Notes: generated by a model not told the origin, from the sequence alone. Shown: positions 1 to 8,939, counted from the stretch's first letter. The stretch: 64,000 bases of DNA from DASUNQ01 sp044866775 (GCA_044866775.1 JBIOUG010000082.1:1-64000), one strand, 5' to 3'. Made by a program: numbers and translations.

Positions 1-1
1 C

Positions 2-649
2 GCCGAGCCCGCCGTGCGCACGGCGCTGACTGCCGAGCTGCGGACCGAGGGCTACGACACCCTGGAGGCGGCGGACGGGGAGCAGGCGCTGGCGCTCCTC
101 GACCGGCAGCCCGACCTCATCCTGACCGACCTCGCGATGCCGGTCGTCGACGGCTTCCAGCTCATCAGCCGCGTCCGCCGCCGGCAGCAGACCCCGATCG
201 TGGTGCTCTCGGTGCGCGGCGGCGAGTCGGACAAGGTGCGGGCGCTCGACCTCGGCGCCGACGACTTCGTCGTCAAGCCGCCGTCGATGCCCGAGCTGCT
301 GGCGCGGCTCCGCGCCCAGCTCCGGCGCACCGCGCATCCCGAGGTCCTCCGTTTCCCCGACCTGACGATCGATCGCCACCGCCGCCGCGTCGTCCAGGGC
401 GAGCGCGAGGTCAAGCTGACGCCGACCGAGTTCGCCCTCCTCGAGCTGTTCGCGACCCACGCCGGCAAGCCGCTCTTCTTCGGGCAGATCATCGACCGGG
501 TCTGGCAGGCGGCGCCGGCGACCTCGAAGGACACGGTGCGCGTCCACGTCACAGCGCTGCGCCGCAAGCTCGAGCCGGACCCTTCCAACCCGCGCTACCT
601 GGTGACCGAGCCGTGGATCGGCTACCGCTTCATCGCCGAGCCGCTCTGA
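2..649 (+). CDS. OmpR/PhoB-family response regulator (5' end outside window)
   Basis: The protein has an N-terminal receiver domain and a C-terminal winged-helix DNA-binding domain, so it is the transcription-factor half of a two-component system. The receiver shows the phospho-acceptor Asp in 'LILTDLAMP', the switch region 'VVLSVRGG' and the conserved Lys in 'DDFVVKPPS'. The C-terminal part has the OmpR hallmarks 'LTPTEFALLELF', 'VRVHVTALRRKLEPD' and 'GYRF'. The frame is open to the left edge and reads 'AEPAV' before the GTG at 14. That matches the acidic start of a receiver domain, so the true start lies a few codons upstream of the window and the GTG is not the start. The wording resembles KdpE-like regulators, but no kinase or Kdp genes are visible, so the target is unknown. 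Confidence 0.93.
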   Translation, partial: AEPAVRTALTAELRTEGYDTLEAADGEQALALLDRQPDLILTDLAMPVVDGFQLISRVRRRQQTPIVVLSVRGGESDKVRALDLGADDFVVKPPSMPELLARLRAQLRRTAHPEVLRFPDLTIDRHRRRVVQGEREVKLTPTEFALLELFATHAGKPLFFGQIIDRVWQAAPATSKDTVRVHVTALRRKLEPDPSNPRYLVTEPWIGYRFIAEPL

Positions 650-674
650 TTGGACCGCGCTATCCTGGCGATCC

Positions 675-3032
675 GTGGGCCGCTCGCTGCCGCCGCCGGC
701 TTTCGCCCTCCTGGCCCTTGTGCTCTTCGCCGCCTGCGGCGCTTGTGTGGGCGCACGTCCCGGCGAGACCGGCGGCGCTCCCGCGGCCGCCCCGGCGGCG
801 GCGGCTCCGGGCGGCCGGCCGCGGACCATCGCCGTGCGCACGCCCGACGGCGTCGCCGAGCTCGAGCGCGCGATCCGCGACGGCGGCTTCTTCCGCTGGG
901 GGCTGCCCGAGCTCCCAGGCGTGAAGGTCGGGGTGGGACCGCGGGCCCGCGGCGAGACTCTGCTCCTGGCCGACGTCCTCCCCGCGACGGCGGAGACCCG
1001 CGGCGCGGTCGTCGGTCTCCCCGTCGCCTTCGACGAGGCAGCCGTGCTGCTCGCCGGCAGCCGGTACCCGCATCACGCGGTCGCATTGCGCCTGCCGGCG
1101 GCCCGCCGGCCGACCTGGGTGGTCCTCGCGCCCACCGCCGACGCGGTCGCCGAGCTGACGAACGAGCTCCTCATGCGGCTGACCGGCGGCCGGCGCCGCT
1201 GGCGCGGCGCGCCGGAGTTCGACTACCTCGTGCGCGAGACCCCCTACCTCGAGCGCCGCGGGCGCTGGCGGATCGTGCGGGGCGAGACGCGGCGTGAGAC
1301 GGTGGGGAAGGTGTGGTCGGAGGAGCACCCGAAGTGGCGCTGGGGGGTGCGCTGGGGGTGGCGCCGGCTGCCGCAGCCCAGGTGGGAGATCGACCCGGCG
1401 AGCGACCACGACGACCTCGCCGCGCGCCGCCGGTTCTACGACGAGCTGGCGACCCTCCCGGGGCGACACGCCGAGGTGCGCGTTGCCGCCGATCTTGCGG
1501 CGCGGCCGGAGGTCGTGGCGCTCGCGGCGGAGCTCGACCGCGCCGCGGCGGCGATGGCGCGCCGGGTGCCGGTGACGCTCGCCGCCCCCGTCACCCTGAT
1601 CGTCGAGCGCGACTTCGTCGAGCAGGGGCGCCACACCGGCGCGATCGGCGCGGCGGTCCCTGGTCCTCAGGCCGACCTCCACCTCGTCCTTCACCCGGAC
1701 GACGGCTTCGCCTACCGCCACGCCCTCGCCGCCGTGCTCGTCGCGCGCGGCGGCCTCGCGCTGCGTCTGCCGCCGTGGCTCGCGCACGGCGCCGCGCTCT
1801 GGCTCGCGGATGATTGGTACGGCCGTCCCTGGCGCGACTGGCTGCCGCTCCTCGCCGCGGCCGGCGCGCTGCCCACCGCCGAGGAGCTGCTCGCCGCGCC
1901 CGAGCAGCCGGACGGCTCCGCCCCGCTCTGGACGCCGGCGGCGGCCGCGGTGGTGGACCGCCTCCCGGGGAGCACGCTGGCCGAGAAGCTGGCCGCCACC
2001 CCGGGCCGCGAGCAGGTGGCCGCGGCGCTCGCCGCCCTCGGCCGCCTGCCGCCGCCGGCCCCTGCGTCCAGGCCGCGCCTCCCCCCCGGCTTCCTCGCCG
2101 GCGTCTCGCTCGCCATGAGCAACAGTCTCGACGGCGGCTATCACGCCCCGGCCTTCGAGCGCGCGCTCGACGCCGTCGAGGCGCTCGACGCCGGCGCCGT
2201 GTCGCTGATGCCCTTCGCCTTCCAGCGCCAGCCGGCCAGCCCCGAGATCTCCTTCGTCCACCAGAGCCCGTCAGGCGAGACCGACGCCGGCCTCGTCCAC
2301 GCCGCCCGCCGCTGCCGCGCCCGCGGCGTCTCGGTCCTCTGGAAGCCGCACATCTGGGTCGGCGACGGCTGGACGGGCGACGTCGCGATGGCGCGCGAGG
2401 AGGACTGGCGCCGCTGGTGGGCTTCCTACCACCGCTACGTCCTGCACCACGCCTTCCTCGCCCGCTGGGCGGAGGCCGACCTCTTCGTGATCGGCGTCGA
2501 GCTGTCGCGGACGCTCGAGCGCGGCGCGGAGTGGCGGCGGCTGATCGCCGGCGTCCGCGTCCTCTTCCCGGGCGCGGTCACCTACGCCGGCAACTGGGAC
2601 GGCGACCTCGACCGCGCCCCCTTCTGGGACGACCTCGACCTGCTCGGCGTCGACGCCTACTTCCCGCTCGCCGGCTCGCCCGCGGCGACGCGCGACGATC
2701 TCGTCGCCGGGGCGCGCGCGGTGGCGGCGCGGCTCGGTGCCGCGGCGCGCCGCCACGGCAAGCCGCTCCTGCTGACCGAGGTCGGCTTCGCGGCCCGGCG
2801 CGGCGCCTGGATCGAGCCGCACGTCGAGGGCGGGGAGGTGTCGCTCGACGACCAGGCGCGCGCCTACGAGGCCCTCTTCGCCGGCCTCGGGCGTCCGCCC
2901 TGGCTCGCCGGCACCTACGTCTGGAAGGTGTTCAGCGGTCCGCGCGGCGACGGCGAGCCGTCACCCGACTTCCGCCTCGTCGGCCGCCCGGCCGCGGCGG
3001 TGGTGCGGGGCTATTACTCCACCAGAAGGTGA
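675..3032 (+). CDS. Lipoprotein with degenerate peptidase-MA-like region and GH113-like glycosidase domain
   Basis: The 785-residue protein starts at GTG 675 with a lipoprotein signal: a hydrophobic run followed by the lipobox-like 'LFAACGAC'. Residues about 470-785 form a TIM-barrel glycosidase of the GH113/endo-mannanase type. It shows 'GVSLAMSNSLDGGY', 'WKPHIWV', an acid/base Glu candidate in 'VIGVELSR' and a nucleophile Glu candidate in 'LLLTEVGF'. The middle part (about 230-400) resembles the peptidase-MA-like gluzincin fold, with 'YRHALAAVL' and 'LPPWLAHGAALWLAD'. The expected HExxH is replaced by HALAA, so peptidase activity is unlikely. It is probably anchored to a membrane facing the periplasm and acts on a beta-linked polysaccharide. 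The family is judged from motifs only. The next gene begins 69 bases later. Confidence 0.75.
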   Translation: MGRSLPPPAFALLALVLFAACGACVGARPGETGGAPAAAPAAAAPGGRPRTIAVRTPDGVAELERAIRDGGFFRWGLPELPGVKVGVGPRARGETLLLADVLPATAETRGAVVGLPVAFDEAAVLLAGSRYPHHAVALRLPAARRPTWVVLAPTADAVAELTNELLMRLTGGRRRWRGAPEFDYLVRETPYLERRGRWRIVRGETRRETVGKVWSEEHPKWRWGVRWGWRRLPQPRWEIDPASDHDDLAARRRFYDELATLPGRHAEVRVAADLAARPEVVALAAELDRAAAAMARRVPVTLAAPVTLIVERDFVEQGRHTGAIGAAVPGPQADLHLVLHPDDGFAYRHALAAVLVARGGLALRLPPWLAHGAALWLADDWYGRPWRDWLPLLAAAGALPTAEELLAAPEQPDGSAPLWTPAAAAVVDRLPGSTLAEKLAATPGREQVAAALAALGRLPPPAPASRPRLPPGFLAGVSLAMSNSLDGGYHAPAFERALDAVEALDAGAVSLMPFAFQRQPASPEISFVHQSPSGETDAGLVHAARRCRARGVSVLWKPHIWVGDGWTGDVAMAREEDWRRWWASYHRYVLHHAFLARWAEADLFVIGVELSRTLERGAEWRRLIAGVRVLFPGAVTYAGNWDGDLDRAPFWDDLDLLGVDAYFPLAGSPAATRDDLVAGARAVAARLGAAARRHGKPLLLTEVGFAARRGAWIEPHVEGGEVSLDDQARAYEALFAGLGRPPWLAGTYVWKVFSGPRGDGEPSPDFRLVGRPAAAVVRGYYSTRR

Positions 3033-3101
3033 TTTTCGCAATCGCAACATATTTTGATCGTGTGCACTCGCCGGACCGATGTGCGCATGCCGTGATATCG
3101 T

Positions 3102-5042
3102 TTGTGGCAAAGAACTCACACGCAGCGCCGGGGGTGGACCCTGGTCACGCTCGTCCTTTCGACCTTGGTGGCGGCCCTGGCGGGGCTCGCGGTTTGGCGG
3201 TACATGGTGGTGGCCAACCGCCGGCTCGAGGTGCGGGTGCAGGGGCGCACGCGGGAGCTCGAGCGTGAGGTCGCCGAGCGGCGGCGGGCCGAGGCGGCGC
3301 TGCGCGAGAGCGAGGAGCGCTACGCGCTGGCGGCGCGCGGCGCCAACGACGGCCTCTGGGACTGGCAGCTCGACACCAACCGCCTCTACCTCTCGCCGCG
3401 CTGGCGCGCCATGCTCGGCTGGGACGGGCCGGCGGCCGAGGGCCAGCCCGCCGAGTGGTTCGGCCGCGTCCATCCCGAGGACCTGCCGCAGCTCCGCGAC
3501 GCGCTGAACGCCCACCTCGAGGGGCTGGCGCCGCACTTCGAGAACGAGCACCGGGTGCTGCACGGCGACGGCACCTACCGCTGGATGCTCTGCCGCGGCC
3601 TGGCGGTCGTCGGCGCCGACGGGCGGCCGACGCGCATGGCCGGCTCGCTCACCGACGTCACCGAGCGCAAGGAGGTCGAGCGCCAGCTCCTCCACGACGC
3701 CTTCCACGACGCCCTGACCGGCCTCCCCAACCGCGCCCTCTTCCTCGACCGCCTGGAGCTCGCCTTCGCCCGCACCCAGCGCCGGCGCGACACCGGCTTC
3801 GCCGTGCTCTTCCTGGACCTCGACCGCTTCAAGCTGATCAACGACAGCCTGGGCCACCTCGCCGGCGACCAGCTCCTGATCGCCGTCGCCCGCCGCCTCG
3901 AGGGGTGCGTGCGGCCGGGCGACACGGTGGCGCGCCTGGGCGGCGACGAGTTCGCGATCCTGCTCGACGACCTGCACGACCCGGCGGGGGTGGGGAGCGT
4001 CGTGCGGCGGCTGCAGGAGGGGGTGGCGCTGCCGCTCGCGGTCGGCGGCCGCGAGGTCTACACCAGCGTCAGCATCGGGGTGGCGGTCTCGAGCATGGGC
4101 TACGAGCGGCCGGAGGAGATCCTGCGCGACGCCGACGTCGCCATGTACCGCGCCAAGGGCGCCGGCGGCGCCCGCCACGAGATGTTCAACCGCGCCATGC
4201 ACTCGGGCGCCCTCGATCGGTTGAACCTCGAGACCGATCTCCGCCGGGCGCTGCAGCGGCAGGAGTTCGAGCTCCACTTCCAGCCCATCTTCTCGTTGGC
4301 CGACGGCCGCGTCTCCGGCTTCGAGGCGCTGGTGCGCTGGCGCCACCCGGCGCGCGGCCTGGTGGGGCCGGACTGCTTCATCGCGGTGGCCGAGGAGATG
4401 GGCCTCATCCTGCCGTTGGGCGGCTGGGTGCTGGCCGAGGCCTGCGCCACGCTGGGGACCTGGCAGGAGCGCTTCCCGAACGGCCCGGGGCTGGTGGTCT
4501 CCGTCAACCTCTCGCCGCGGCAGCTCGTCCACGGCGGCCTCCTCGACGAGGTGCGGCGCGTCCTCGCCGTCTCGGGGCTCGCGCCCCGCTCACTGCGCCT
4601 CGAGATCACCGAGGGCGCGATCGTCGAGAACCCCGCCGCCACCGCCGAGGTGCTGCGCGAGCTCAAGAGGCTCGGCATCGGCCTCTGCATCGACGACTTC
4701 GGCACCGGCTACTCGTCGCTCTCCTCGCTCCAGCACTTCCCGATCGACGGCATCAAGATCGACCGCTCGTTCATCGCCGCCATGGGCATGGACGGGGCGC
4801 GCGACCAGATCGTGCGCGCCGTCGTCGGCCTCGCCCACAGCCTGCACATGGAGGTCGTCGCCGAGGGCGTCGAGACCGAGGGCCAGCTCGCCCGCATCCG
4901 CCAGATGGGCTGCGACCTGGGGCAGGGGTTCCTGCTCGCCCACCCGCTCGAGCGCCTGGCGGCGACCGAGCTGCTGGAGCGCGAGTCGGGCGTGGCGCCC
5001 GGGCCGCTCGGGCGGAGGCTGCGCGAGGCGCCGACGCACTAG
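3102..5042 (+). CDS. Membrane PAS-GGDEF-EAL cyclic di-GMP protein
   Basis: One N-terminal membrane helix (about residues 12-36) is followed by a short coiled coil (about 40-70), a PAS domain with PAC (about 70-190, ending 'GSLTDVTERK'), a GGDEF domain (about 200-360) and an EAL domain (about 370-625). The diguanylate cyclase signature 'RLGGDEFAIL' is intact near residue 280. The phosphodiesterase signature 'FEALVRW' near 406 and 'CIDDFGTGYSSL' are also intact, so both making and breaking cyclic di-GMP are possible. The chosen start is TTG 3102, which places the helix directly at the N-terminus. No periplasmic sensor precedes it, so either sensing is by the PAS domain or an upstream part has been lost. 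It stands alone, and a palindromic repeat follows its stop. Confidence 0.93.
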   Translation: MWQRTHTQRRGWTLVTLVLSTLVAALAGLAVWRYMVVANRRLEVRVQGRTRELEREVAERRRAEAALRESEERYALAARGANDGLWDWQLDTNRLYLSPRWRAMLGWDGPAAEGQPAEWFGRVHPEDLPQLRDALNAHLEGLAPHFENEHRVLHGDGTYRWMLCRGLAVVGADGRPTRMAGSLTDVTERKEVERQLLHDAFHDALTGLPNRALFLDRLELAFARTQRRRDTGFAVLFLDLDRFKLINDSLGHLAGDQLLIAVARRLEGCVRPGDTVARLGGDEFAILLDDLHDPAGVGSVVRRLQEGVALPLAVGGREVYTSVSIGVAVSSMGYERPEEILRDADVAMYRAKGAGGARHEMFNRAMHSGALDRLNLETDLRRALQRQEFELHFQPIFSLADGRVSGFEALVRWRHPARGLVGPDCFIAVAEEMGLILPLGGWVLAEACATLGTWQERFPNGPGLVVSVNLSPRQLVHGGLLDEVRRVLAVSGLAPRSLRLEITEGAIVENPAATAEVLRELKRLGIGLCIDDFGTGYSSLSSLQHFPIDGIKIDRSFIAAMGMDGARDQIVRAVVGLAHSLHMEVVAEGVETEGQLARIRQMGCDLGQGFLLAHPLERLAATELLERESGVAPGPLGRRLREAPTH

Positions 5043-5043
5043 G

Positions 5044-5082
5044 AGCCCGTCGCGCTGGTCGCGCGACGGACAGCGCTCCCAG
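5044..5082. repeat. REP-like intergenic palindrome, copy 1
   Basis: A perfect 9-base stem (5047-5055 with 5061-5069, loop tggtc) is followed by the block 'cagcgctcccag'. The same arrangement occurs at 10296-10336. Here it sits between two convergent genes, directly after the GGDEF-EAL stop and abutting the stop of the opposite gene, so it may also end transcription. Confidence 0.6.
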
Positions 5083-6360
5083 CTACGGCGCCGGGAGGGT
5101 GCCCGCCCGGATGAAGATCGGCCAGAGCACCGTGCGCACCGGCTCGGGGCCCCAGAGCGTGGCAAGCTCGGCGCGCACCTCGTCGAGGGGGTCGCGGCCG
5201 GTGGCGCGGCGATAGCTCTGGCAGGCCGACCAGGTGGCGATGTAGCGGAGCAGGCGATCGAGGTCCCACCGCTCCTCCTGGGCCAGCGGCGGCAGCGGGA
5301 TCTCCGCGAAGGGGAAGGGGATCGTGCGGTACTCCTCGTCCACCCAGTGCCGCTCCGGCGGCCAGTAGGGCTTCACGATCTCGTAGGCCAGGCGGTCGAT
5401 GACCCGGTCCACCTGCGGGTCGACGCGCGCGAGGTTGTAGGTCCAGACCGCGACCGCGCCGCCCGGCGCCAGCACGCGCCGCACCTCGGCGTAGAAGCCG
5501 TCGAAGCTGAACCAGTGGAGCGCCTGGGCGGCGGTGACCAGGTCGACCGCCCCGCCGGGGAGGCCGGCGGCCTCGGCGGGCGCCAGCCGGTACTCGACGC
5601 GCGGGTGGGGCGCGGCGTGGGCGAGCTGCTCGGGGCTGGCGTCGGTGGCGATCACTTGCTCGAAGTACGCCGCGAGCCCGACCGCCGCCTGGCCGTTGCC
5701 CGTGCCGCAGTCCCAGGCCAGGCGCCGGTCCTGCGGCAGGAAGGCCAGAAGGTCGAAGAGGTCCGGTGGGTAGCCCGGCCGGTGGGCGGCGTAGTCGGCG
5801 GCATGACCCGAGAAGTAGTCGGCGAAGCCGCGCGCCCGTTCCCACTCCGCGCGGGTCAGGCGGACCAAAACGAAGCGGTCCTCCGGTCCCCACTTCGGGT
5901 TGGGATTGCCGCCCACTCCCGTGGGCCGAAAGCCGGTCCGCCCGAGGACGCGGCGCGAGGCGGGGTTGCGCTCGAGGGCGGAGGAGTGGATCTCCTCGAG
6001 TCCCAGCTCGCCGAACCCCCAGGCCACCGCCTGCCGCGCCGCCGCGCTGGCGTAGCCGCGGCCCCAATACGGCCGGCCGATCCAGTAGCCGAGCTCCGCG
6101 CGCCGCGGCAGGTCGCGAACCGAGTGGAGGCCGCAGGCGCCGACCACCGCGCCGCCGGCCGTGACGGCGAACACGAAGTCGGTCCCGGCCGCCCGCTGCG
6201 CCGCGGCCTCGCGCACGAAGGCGACGGCGCCGTCCAGCGGATAGGGAGAGGGGACGTTCGAGGTGGCGGCGATCGCCGGGTCGGAGGCGAGCTCCTGGAG
6301 AGCCGGGGCGTGATGGAGCGCGAGGGGCTCGAGGACGACCTGGGGCGGCGCGTCGGGCAC
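5083..6360 (-). CDS. Fused GNAT acetyltransferase and class I SAM methyltransferase
   Basis: Residues about 1-165 are a RimJ/RimL-type GNAT domain. It shows 'PLALHHAPALQEL' at the front, the acetyl-CoA loop 'GRPYWGRGYASAAAR' and 'NPASRRVLGRTGF'. Residues about 180-425 are a class I methyltransferase with motif I 'LAWDCGTGNGQAAVGLA', 'IATDASPEQLAHA' and the ubiquinone-methyltransferase-like 'TAAQALHWF'. Both catalytic cores look intact. The start taken is GTG 6360, because the domain begins at once and no ATG is available. The frame stays open further upstream, but only in antisense of the neighbouring adenosine deaminase gene. The substrate is unknown. The two halves are normally separate proteins, so this may be a gene fusion caused by loss of a stop codon. 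Confidence 0.85.
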   Translation of the reverse strand: MPDAPPQVVLEPLALHHAPALQELASDPAIAATSNVPSPYPLDGAVAFVREAAAQRAAGTDFVFAVTAGGAVVGACGLHSVRDLPRRAELGYWIGRPYWGRGYASAAARQAVAWGFGELGLEEIHSSALERNPASRRVLGRTGFRPTGVGGNPNPKWGPEDRFVLVRLTRAEWERARGFADYFSGHAADYAAHRPGYPPDLFDLLAFLPQDRRLAWDCGTGNGQAAVGLAAYFEQVIATDASPEQLAHAAPHPRVEYRLAPAEAAGLPGGAVDLVTAAQALHWFSFDGFYAEVRRVLAPGGAVAVWTYNLARVDPQVDRVIDRLAYEIVKPYWPPERHWVDEEYRTIPFPFAEIPLPPLAQEERWDLDRLLRYIATWSACQSYRRATGRDPLDEVRAELATLWGPEPVRTVLWPIFIRAGTLPAP

Positions 6361-6416
6361 GCCTGCAAGGATAGCGTCGAGCGCGGTACCACGCGGCGCC
6401 GTGCCGCGGCGGTGGT

Positions 6417-7463
6417 TCACCCGGCCGCTTCCGGAGCGGGCTCGACGCGCGAGGCTCCGCCCGAGGCCGCCGCGGCCGCGCCGGCGAGCGCCGCCTTCTC
6501 GTCGCTGGAGAGGAAGGCGACCTCCAGGGCGTTGGCCTGCGCGCGGCGCGCGAGCGCGGGGGTGAGCCCGGCCGCCGGCGCGGCGACGCGGTACTCGTGG
6601 GGGAGGTCGATGCCGCTGATCCCCGGGTCGTCGGTGTTGATCGTGGCGAGGAGCCCGCGCTCGAGGAAGCCGCGCAGCGGGTGGTCGGCGTAGCGGCGGA
6701 CGGTGCTCGTCTGGAGGTTGCTCGTCAGCGAGACCTCGAGGCCGATCCGCCGGCTCGCGAGATGGTCGAGGAGCGCTGGGTCCTCGCCGGCGCGCACGCC
6801 GTGGCCGATGCGCTCGGCCCCGAGCTCGCGCAGCGCCTGCCAGACGCTCTCCGGCCCGGCCGCCTCGCCGGCGTGGACGGTGACGCGCCAGCCGGCGTCG
6901 CGCCCGCGGCGGAAGTGCTCGACGAAGAGGCTGCCCGGAAAGCCCCTCTCGTCGCCGGCGAGGTCGAGGGCGACGATGCGGTCGCGCTCTGTCAGGAGCG
7001 CCGCGAGCTCCCGCCAGGCCGGCTCCGGACCCCAGCTCCGGGTGAGGATGCCGATCAGGTTGGCGCGCACGCCGAAGTCGCGCTGCCCGGCCGCGACGCC
7101 GTCCGCCACCGCCGCGACGACCGCCGCCGGATCGAGCCCGTGCGGCTCGGCCATGAAGCACGGCGAGAAGCGCAACTCGACGTAGGCGAGCCCCTCGCCG
7201 CGCGCGTCCTCGACCGCCTCGTAGGCGACGCGCCGGCAGGCCTCGTAGTCGGCGAGCACGCCGACCATCCAGCGGAACTTGCCGATGAACGCCATGAGGT
7301 CCGGCGCGGGCTCGACCACCTGCACGTGCGGCCGCAGCCCCGCCTCGTCCCAGGCCGGCAGCGGCAGCCCGTGCCGGCGGCCGAGGTCGAGGATCGTGGC
7401 CAGGCGGACGCTGCCGTCGAGGTGGCGATGGAGGTCGACGAGCGGCAGCGCGGGATCGATCAC
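6417..7463 (-). CDS. add: Adenosine deaminase family protein
   Basis: This 348-residue amidohydrolase-fold protein should hydrolyse the amino group of adenosine (or a related aminopurine nucleoside) in the cytoplasm for purine salvage. The zinc and catalytic motifs are present in order: 'DLHRHLDGS' near the N-terminus, 'YVELRFSPC', 'VTVHAGEA' with the catalytic Glu, 'RIGHGVRA' and 'TINTDDPG'. Its length matches the family. The start ATG at 7463 places HRHLDG at residue 12. Adenosine, adenine and aminodeoxyfutalosine deaminases share these motifs, so the exact substrate is not settled. It is transcribed in the same direction as the GNAT-methyltransferase gene, 56 bases downstream. Confidence 0.9.
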   Translation of the reverse strand: MIDPALPLVDLHRHLDGSVRLATILDLGRRHGLPLPAWDEAGLRPHVQVVEPAPDLMAFIGKFRWMVGVLADYEACRRVAYEAVEDARGEGLAYVELRFSPCFMAEPHGLDPAAVVAAVADGVAAGQRDFGVRANLIGILTRSWGPEPAWRELAALLTERDRIVALDLAGDERGFPGSLFVEHFRRGRDAGWRVTVHAGEAAGPESVWQALRELGAERIGHGVRAGEDPALLDHLASRRIGLEVSLTSNLQTSTVRRYADHPLRGFLERGLLATINTDDPGISGIDLPHEYRVAAPAAGLTPALARRAQANALEVAFLSSDEKAALAGAAAAASGGASRVEPAPEAAG

Positions 7464-7469
7464 GGCCGA

Positions 7470-7556
7470 TCACCGGCCGGCGAGGGTTGCCCGCCTGGTG
7501 ATGAACGGGACGACGAGCGCGAGGGGAACCAGCCCGGGGCGGCGGCGATCGGTCAT
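7470..7556 (-). pseudogene. 28-codon 5' fragment duplicated from the membrane-protein gene at 8295-8735
   Basis: On the minus strand an ATG at 7556 opens a short frame reading MTDRRRPGLVPLALVVPFIT before a TGA at 7470. The gene at 8735 starts MTVDRRRLGVFLLALVVPFV. The similarity continues about 20 bases upstream of both ATGs ('gcgtgg-cgcgagt-ta-cc'). This is a truncated duplicate of the start and promoter-proximal region of that gene, now joined to the region before the adenosine deaminase. It has probably no function as a protein. Confidence 0.7.
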
Positions 7557-7602
7557 CGCGTGGGCGCGAGTCTAGCCGAAGCCGCCGTGCGCCGGCGGCG
7601 CC

Positions 7603-8166
7603 CTAGAACCGCACCTCGACGCCGCCGAGGACGGCGTCCTCGGCCCCGGTGTCGAAGTCGTAGCGCTCCCACTCTGCGCGCAACCCGAACCGCTCGGCGA
7701 CGGCGAACATGACGCCGGCTCCGAGGAGGAGGTCCGAGGCCTCTTCGGAGCTCTCCCTGGGGCCGGCGATGGTGATGAGGGTCCCTTCCTCGGTCCAGCG
7801 CAGGACGCCGGCCTTGCCGAAGAGGCTCACGCGGCCGATCGGCACGATGCCGAGCACCGATCCGGAGACGCCGTCGAGGTCGAGGTCGTAGCCGAAGTCG
7901 GCGACCGGCACGGCGCTGCGCTCGCCGAAGTCGTTGTAGGCGACCTCGAAGGCGAGGTGGCGGCCGAGTCCCACGCCGCCGAAGACGCGGAAGGTCTCGC
8001 CGGCTTCCGAGCTCTCGAGACCGCCTGTCGATTGGGATCGGATCGCGCCGCCGTCGATGCCGTCTCCCACGCTGCCGCCGAGATAGAACCCCGCGGCGCG
8101 CGCCGCACACACCGCCGGTCCCGCCATCAGAAGAAGGGCCGCCATGACTGCTCTCTTCGTTCGCAT
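7603..8166 (-). CDS. Outer-membrane beta-barrel protein (OmpW/porin-like, 187 aa)
   Basis: A signal peptide (basic MRTKR, hydrophobic core, cleavage near AARAAG) precedes an alternating-strand protein. It ends in 'VLGGVEVRF', the terminal aromatic residue typical of outer-membrane barrels. Repeated strand patterns such as 'FRVFGGVGLGRHLAFEVAYNDFG' (split here as FRVFGGVG, LAFEVAYNDFG) and 'FGLRAEWERYDFD' match the eight-stranded OMP_b-brl family. The start is ATG 8166; longer readings upstream lack a signal peptide. Ligand and role are unknown. The gene stands between the truncated duplicate and its parent membrane-protein gene, all on the same strand. Confidence 0.85.
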   Translation of the reverse strand: MRTKRAVMAALLLMAGPAVCAARAAGFYLGGSVGDGIDGGAIRSQSTGGLESSEAGETFRVFGGVGLGRHLAFEVAYNDFGERSAVPVADFGYDLDLDGVSGSVLGIVPIGRVSLFGKAGVLRWTEEGTLITIAGPRESSEEASDLLLGAGVMFAVAERFGLRAEWERYDFDTGAEDAVLGGVEVRF

Positions 8167-8294
8167 CGCCGCCTCCTTGGACGCACGCTCAAGCGCGCTA
8201 GAGTGCAAGGCCGCTGCCCGTTTCAGCGGCGCGGCGCGCCTCGCGGCACGGCGTGGACGCGCGGCACAAGCGACGAGATCTTGGATCCGCCGCT

Positions 8295-8735
8295 TCAGAT
8301 CTTTGAAGTCACCCCGCGCTTCAAGGCGCGGTCCTCTGCGGGCGGATGGCACCGCCCAGCCAGCCAGCCCAGGGCCGCGGCATAGAGCGTCGCGCCGCCC
8401 ACCAGCAATACGCCGCCCCAGAACGAGACCGGCAGCAGGTAGGAGGCGTCGCTGCCGTCGGTGACGATCAGGTAGAGCCACTCGTCGAGGGCGAGGCTCA
8501 GGCCGGCGCCGAAGACGCCGGCGGCGAGGTCGAGCAGGCGCGCCGGCCCGCGCAGCACCGCAAGCGGCACCCCGCCCGCCGCCACCAGGAGCAGCCCGGT
8601 GAAGAGGTGATGGATGTTGTAGACGCCGACGTCGAAGTTGGACTCCGGCGAGGCGTGGAGCAAGAGCCGCATGGTGACGAACGGCACCACGAGCGCGAGC
8701 AGGAAGACGCCGAGACGGCGGCGATCGACGGTCAT
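8295..8735 (-). CDS. Small integral membrane protein, four predicted helices
   Basis: The 146-residue protein is mostly hydrophobic, with about four membrane segments (roughly residues 8-25, 40-60, 68-90 and 100-125). A conserved-looking polar stretch 'LALDEWLYLIVTDGSDASY' lies between helices three and four. I recognise the style of a conserved hypothetical membrane protein but no named family or function. The start is ATG 8735. A truncated duplicate of its first 20 codons lies at 7470-7556. Confidence 0.75.
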   Translation of the reverse strand: MTVDRRRLGVFLLALVVPFVTMRLLLHASPESNFDVGVYNIHHLFTGLLLVAAGGVPLAVLRGPARLLDLAAGVFGAGLSLALDEWLYLIVTDGSDASYLLPVSFWGGVLLVGGATLYAAALGWLAGRCHPPAEDRALKRGVTSKI

Positions 8736-8939
8736 CGCGTGGCCGCGAGTTTACCCGAGGTCCTGAGACCGGCGCCGCCCCTGCCGGTGGCTCAGCCGGT
8801 CTAGACACTGCCCTGCTTGGGTTACCCGCCGCCGCTCGTCGCTGGACTCAGACACCCGAGCGGTGCAATGTGCTGGTCGTAAGTCTCCCAATCTCGGAAT
8901 CTTGTCTTCATAAGCCGAGAAGCTCCGACGGCAACGATC

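Noticed and set aside
6361..7473. N-terminal extension of the GNAT-methyltransferase frame
   Set aside because: It overlaps the adenosine deaminase gene in another frame and is Arg/Pro/Ala-rich without similarity.
8167..8808. N-terminal extension of the beta-barrel frame
   Set aside because: It overlaps the membrane-protein gene and would destroy the signal peptide that starts at 8166.
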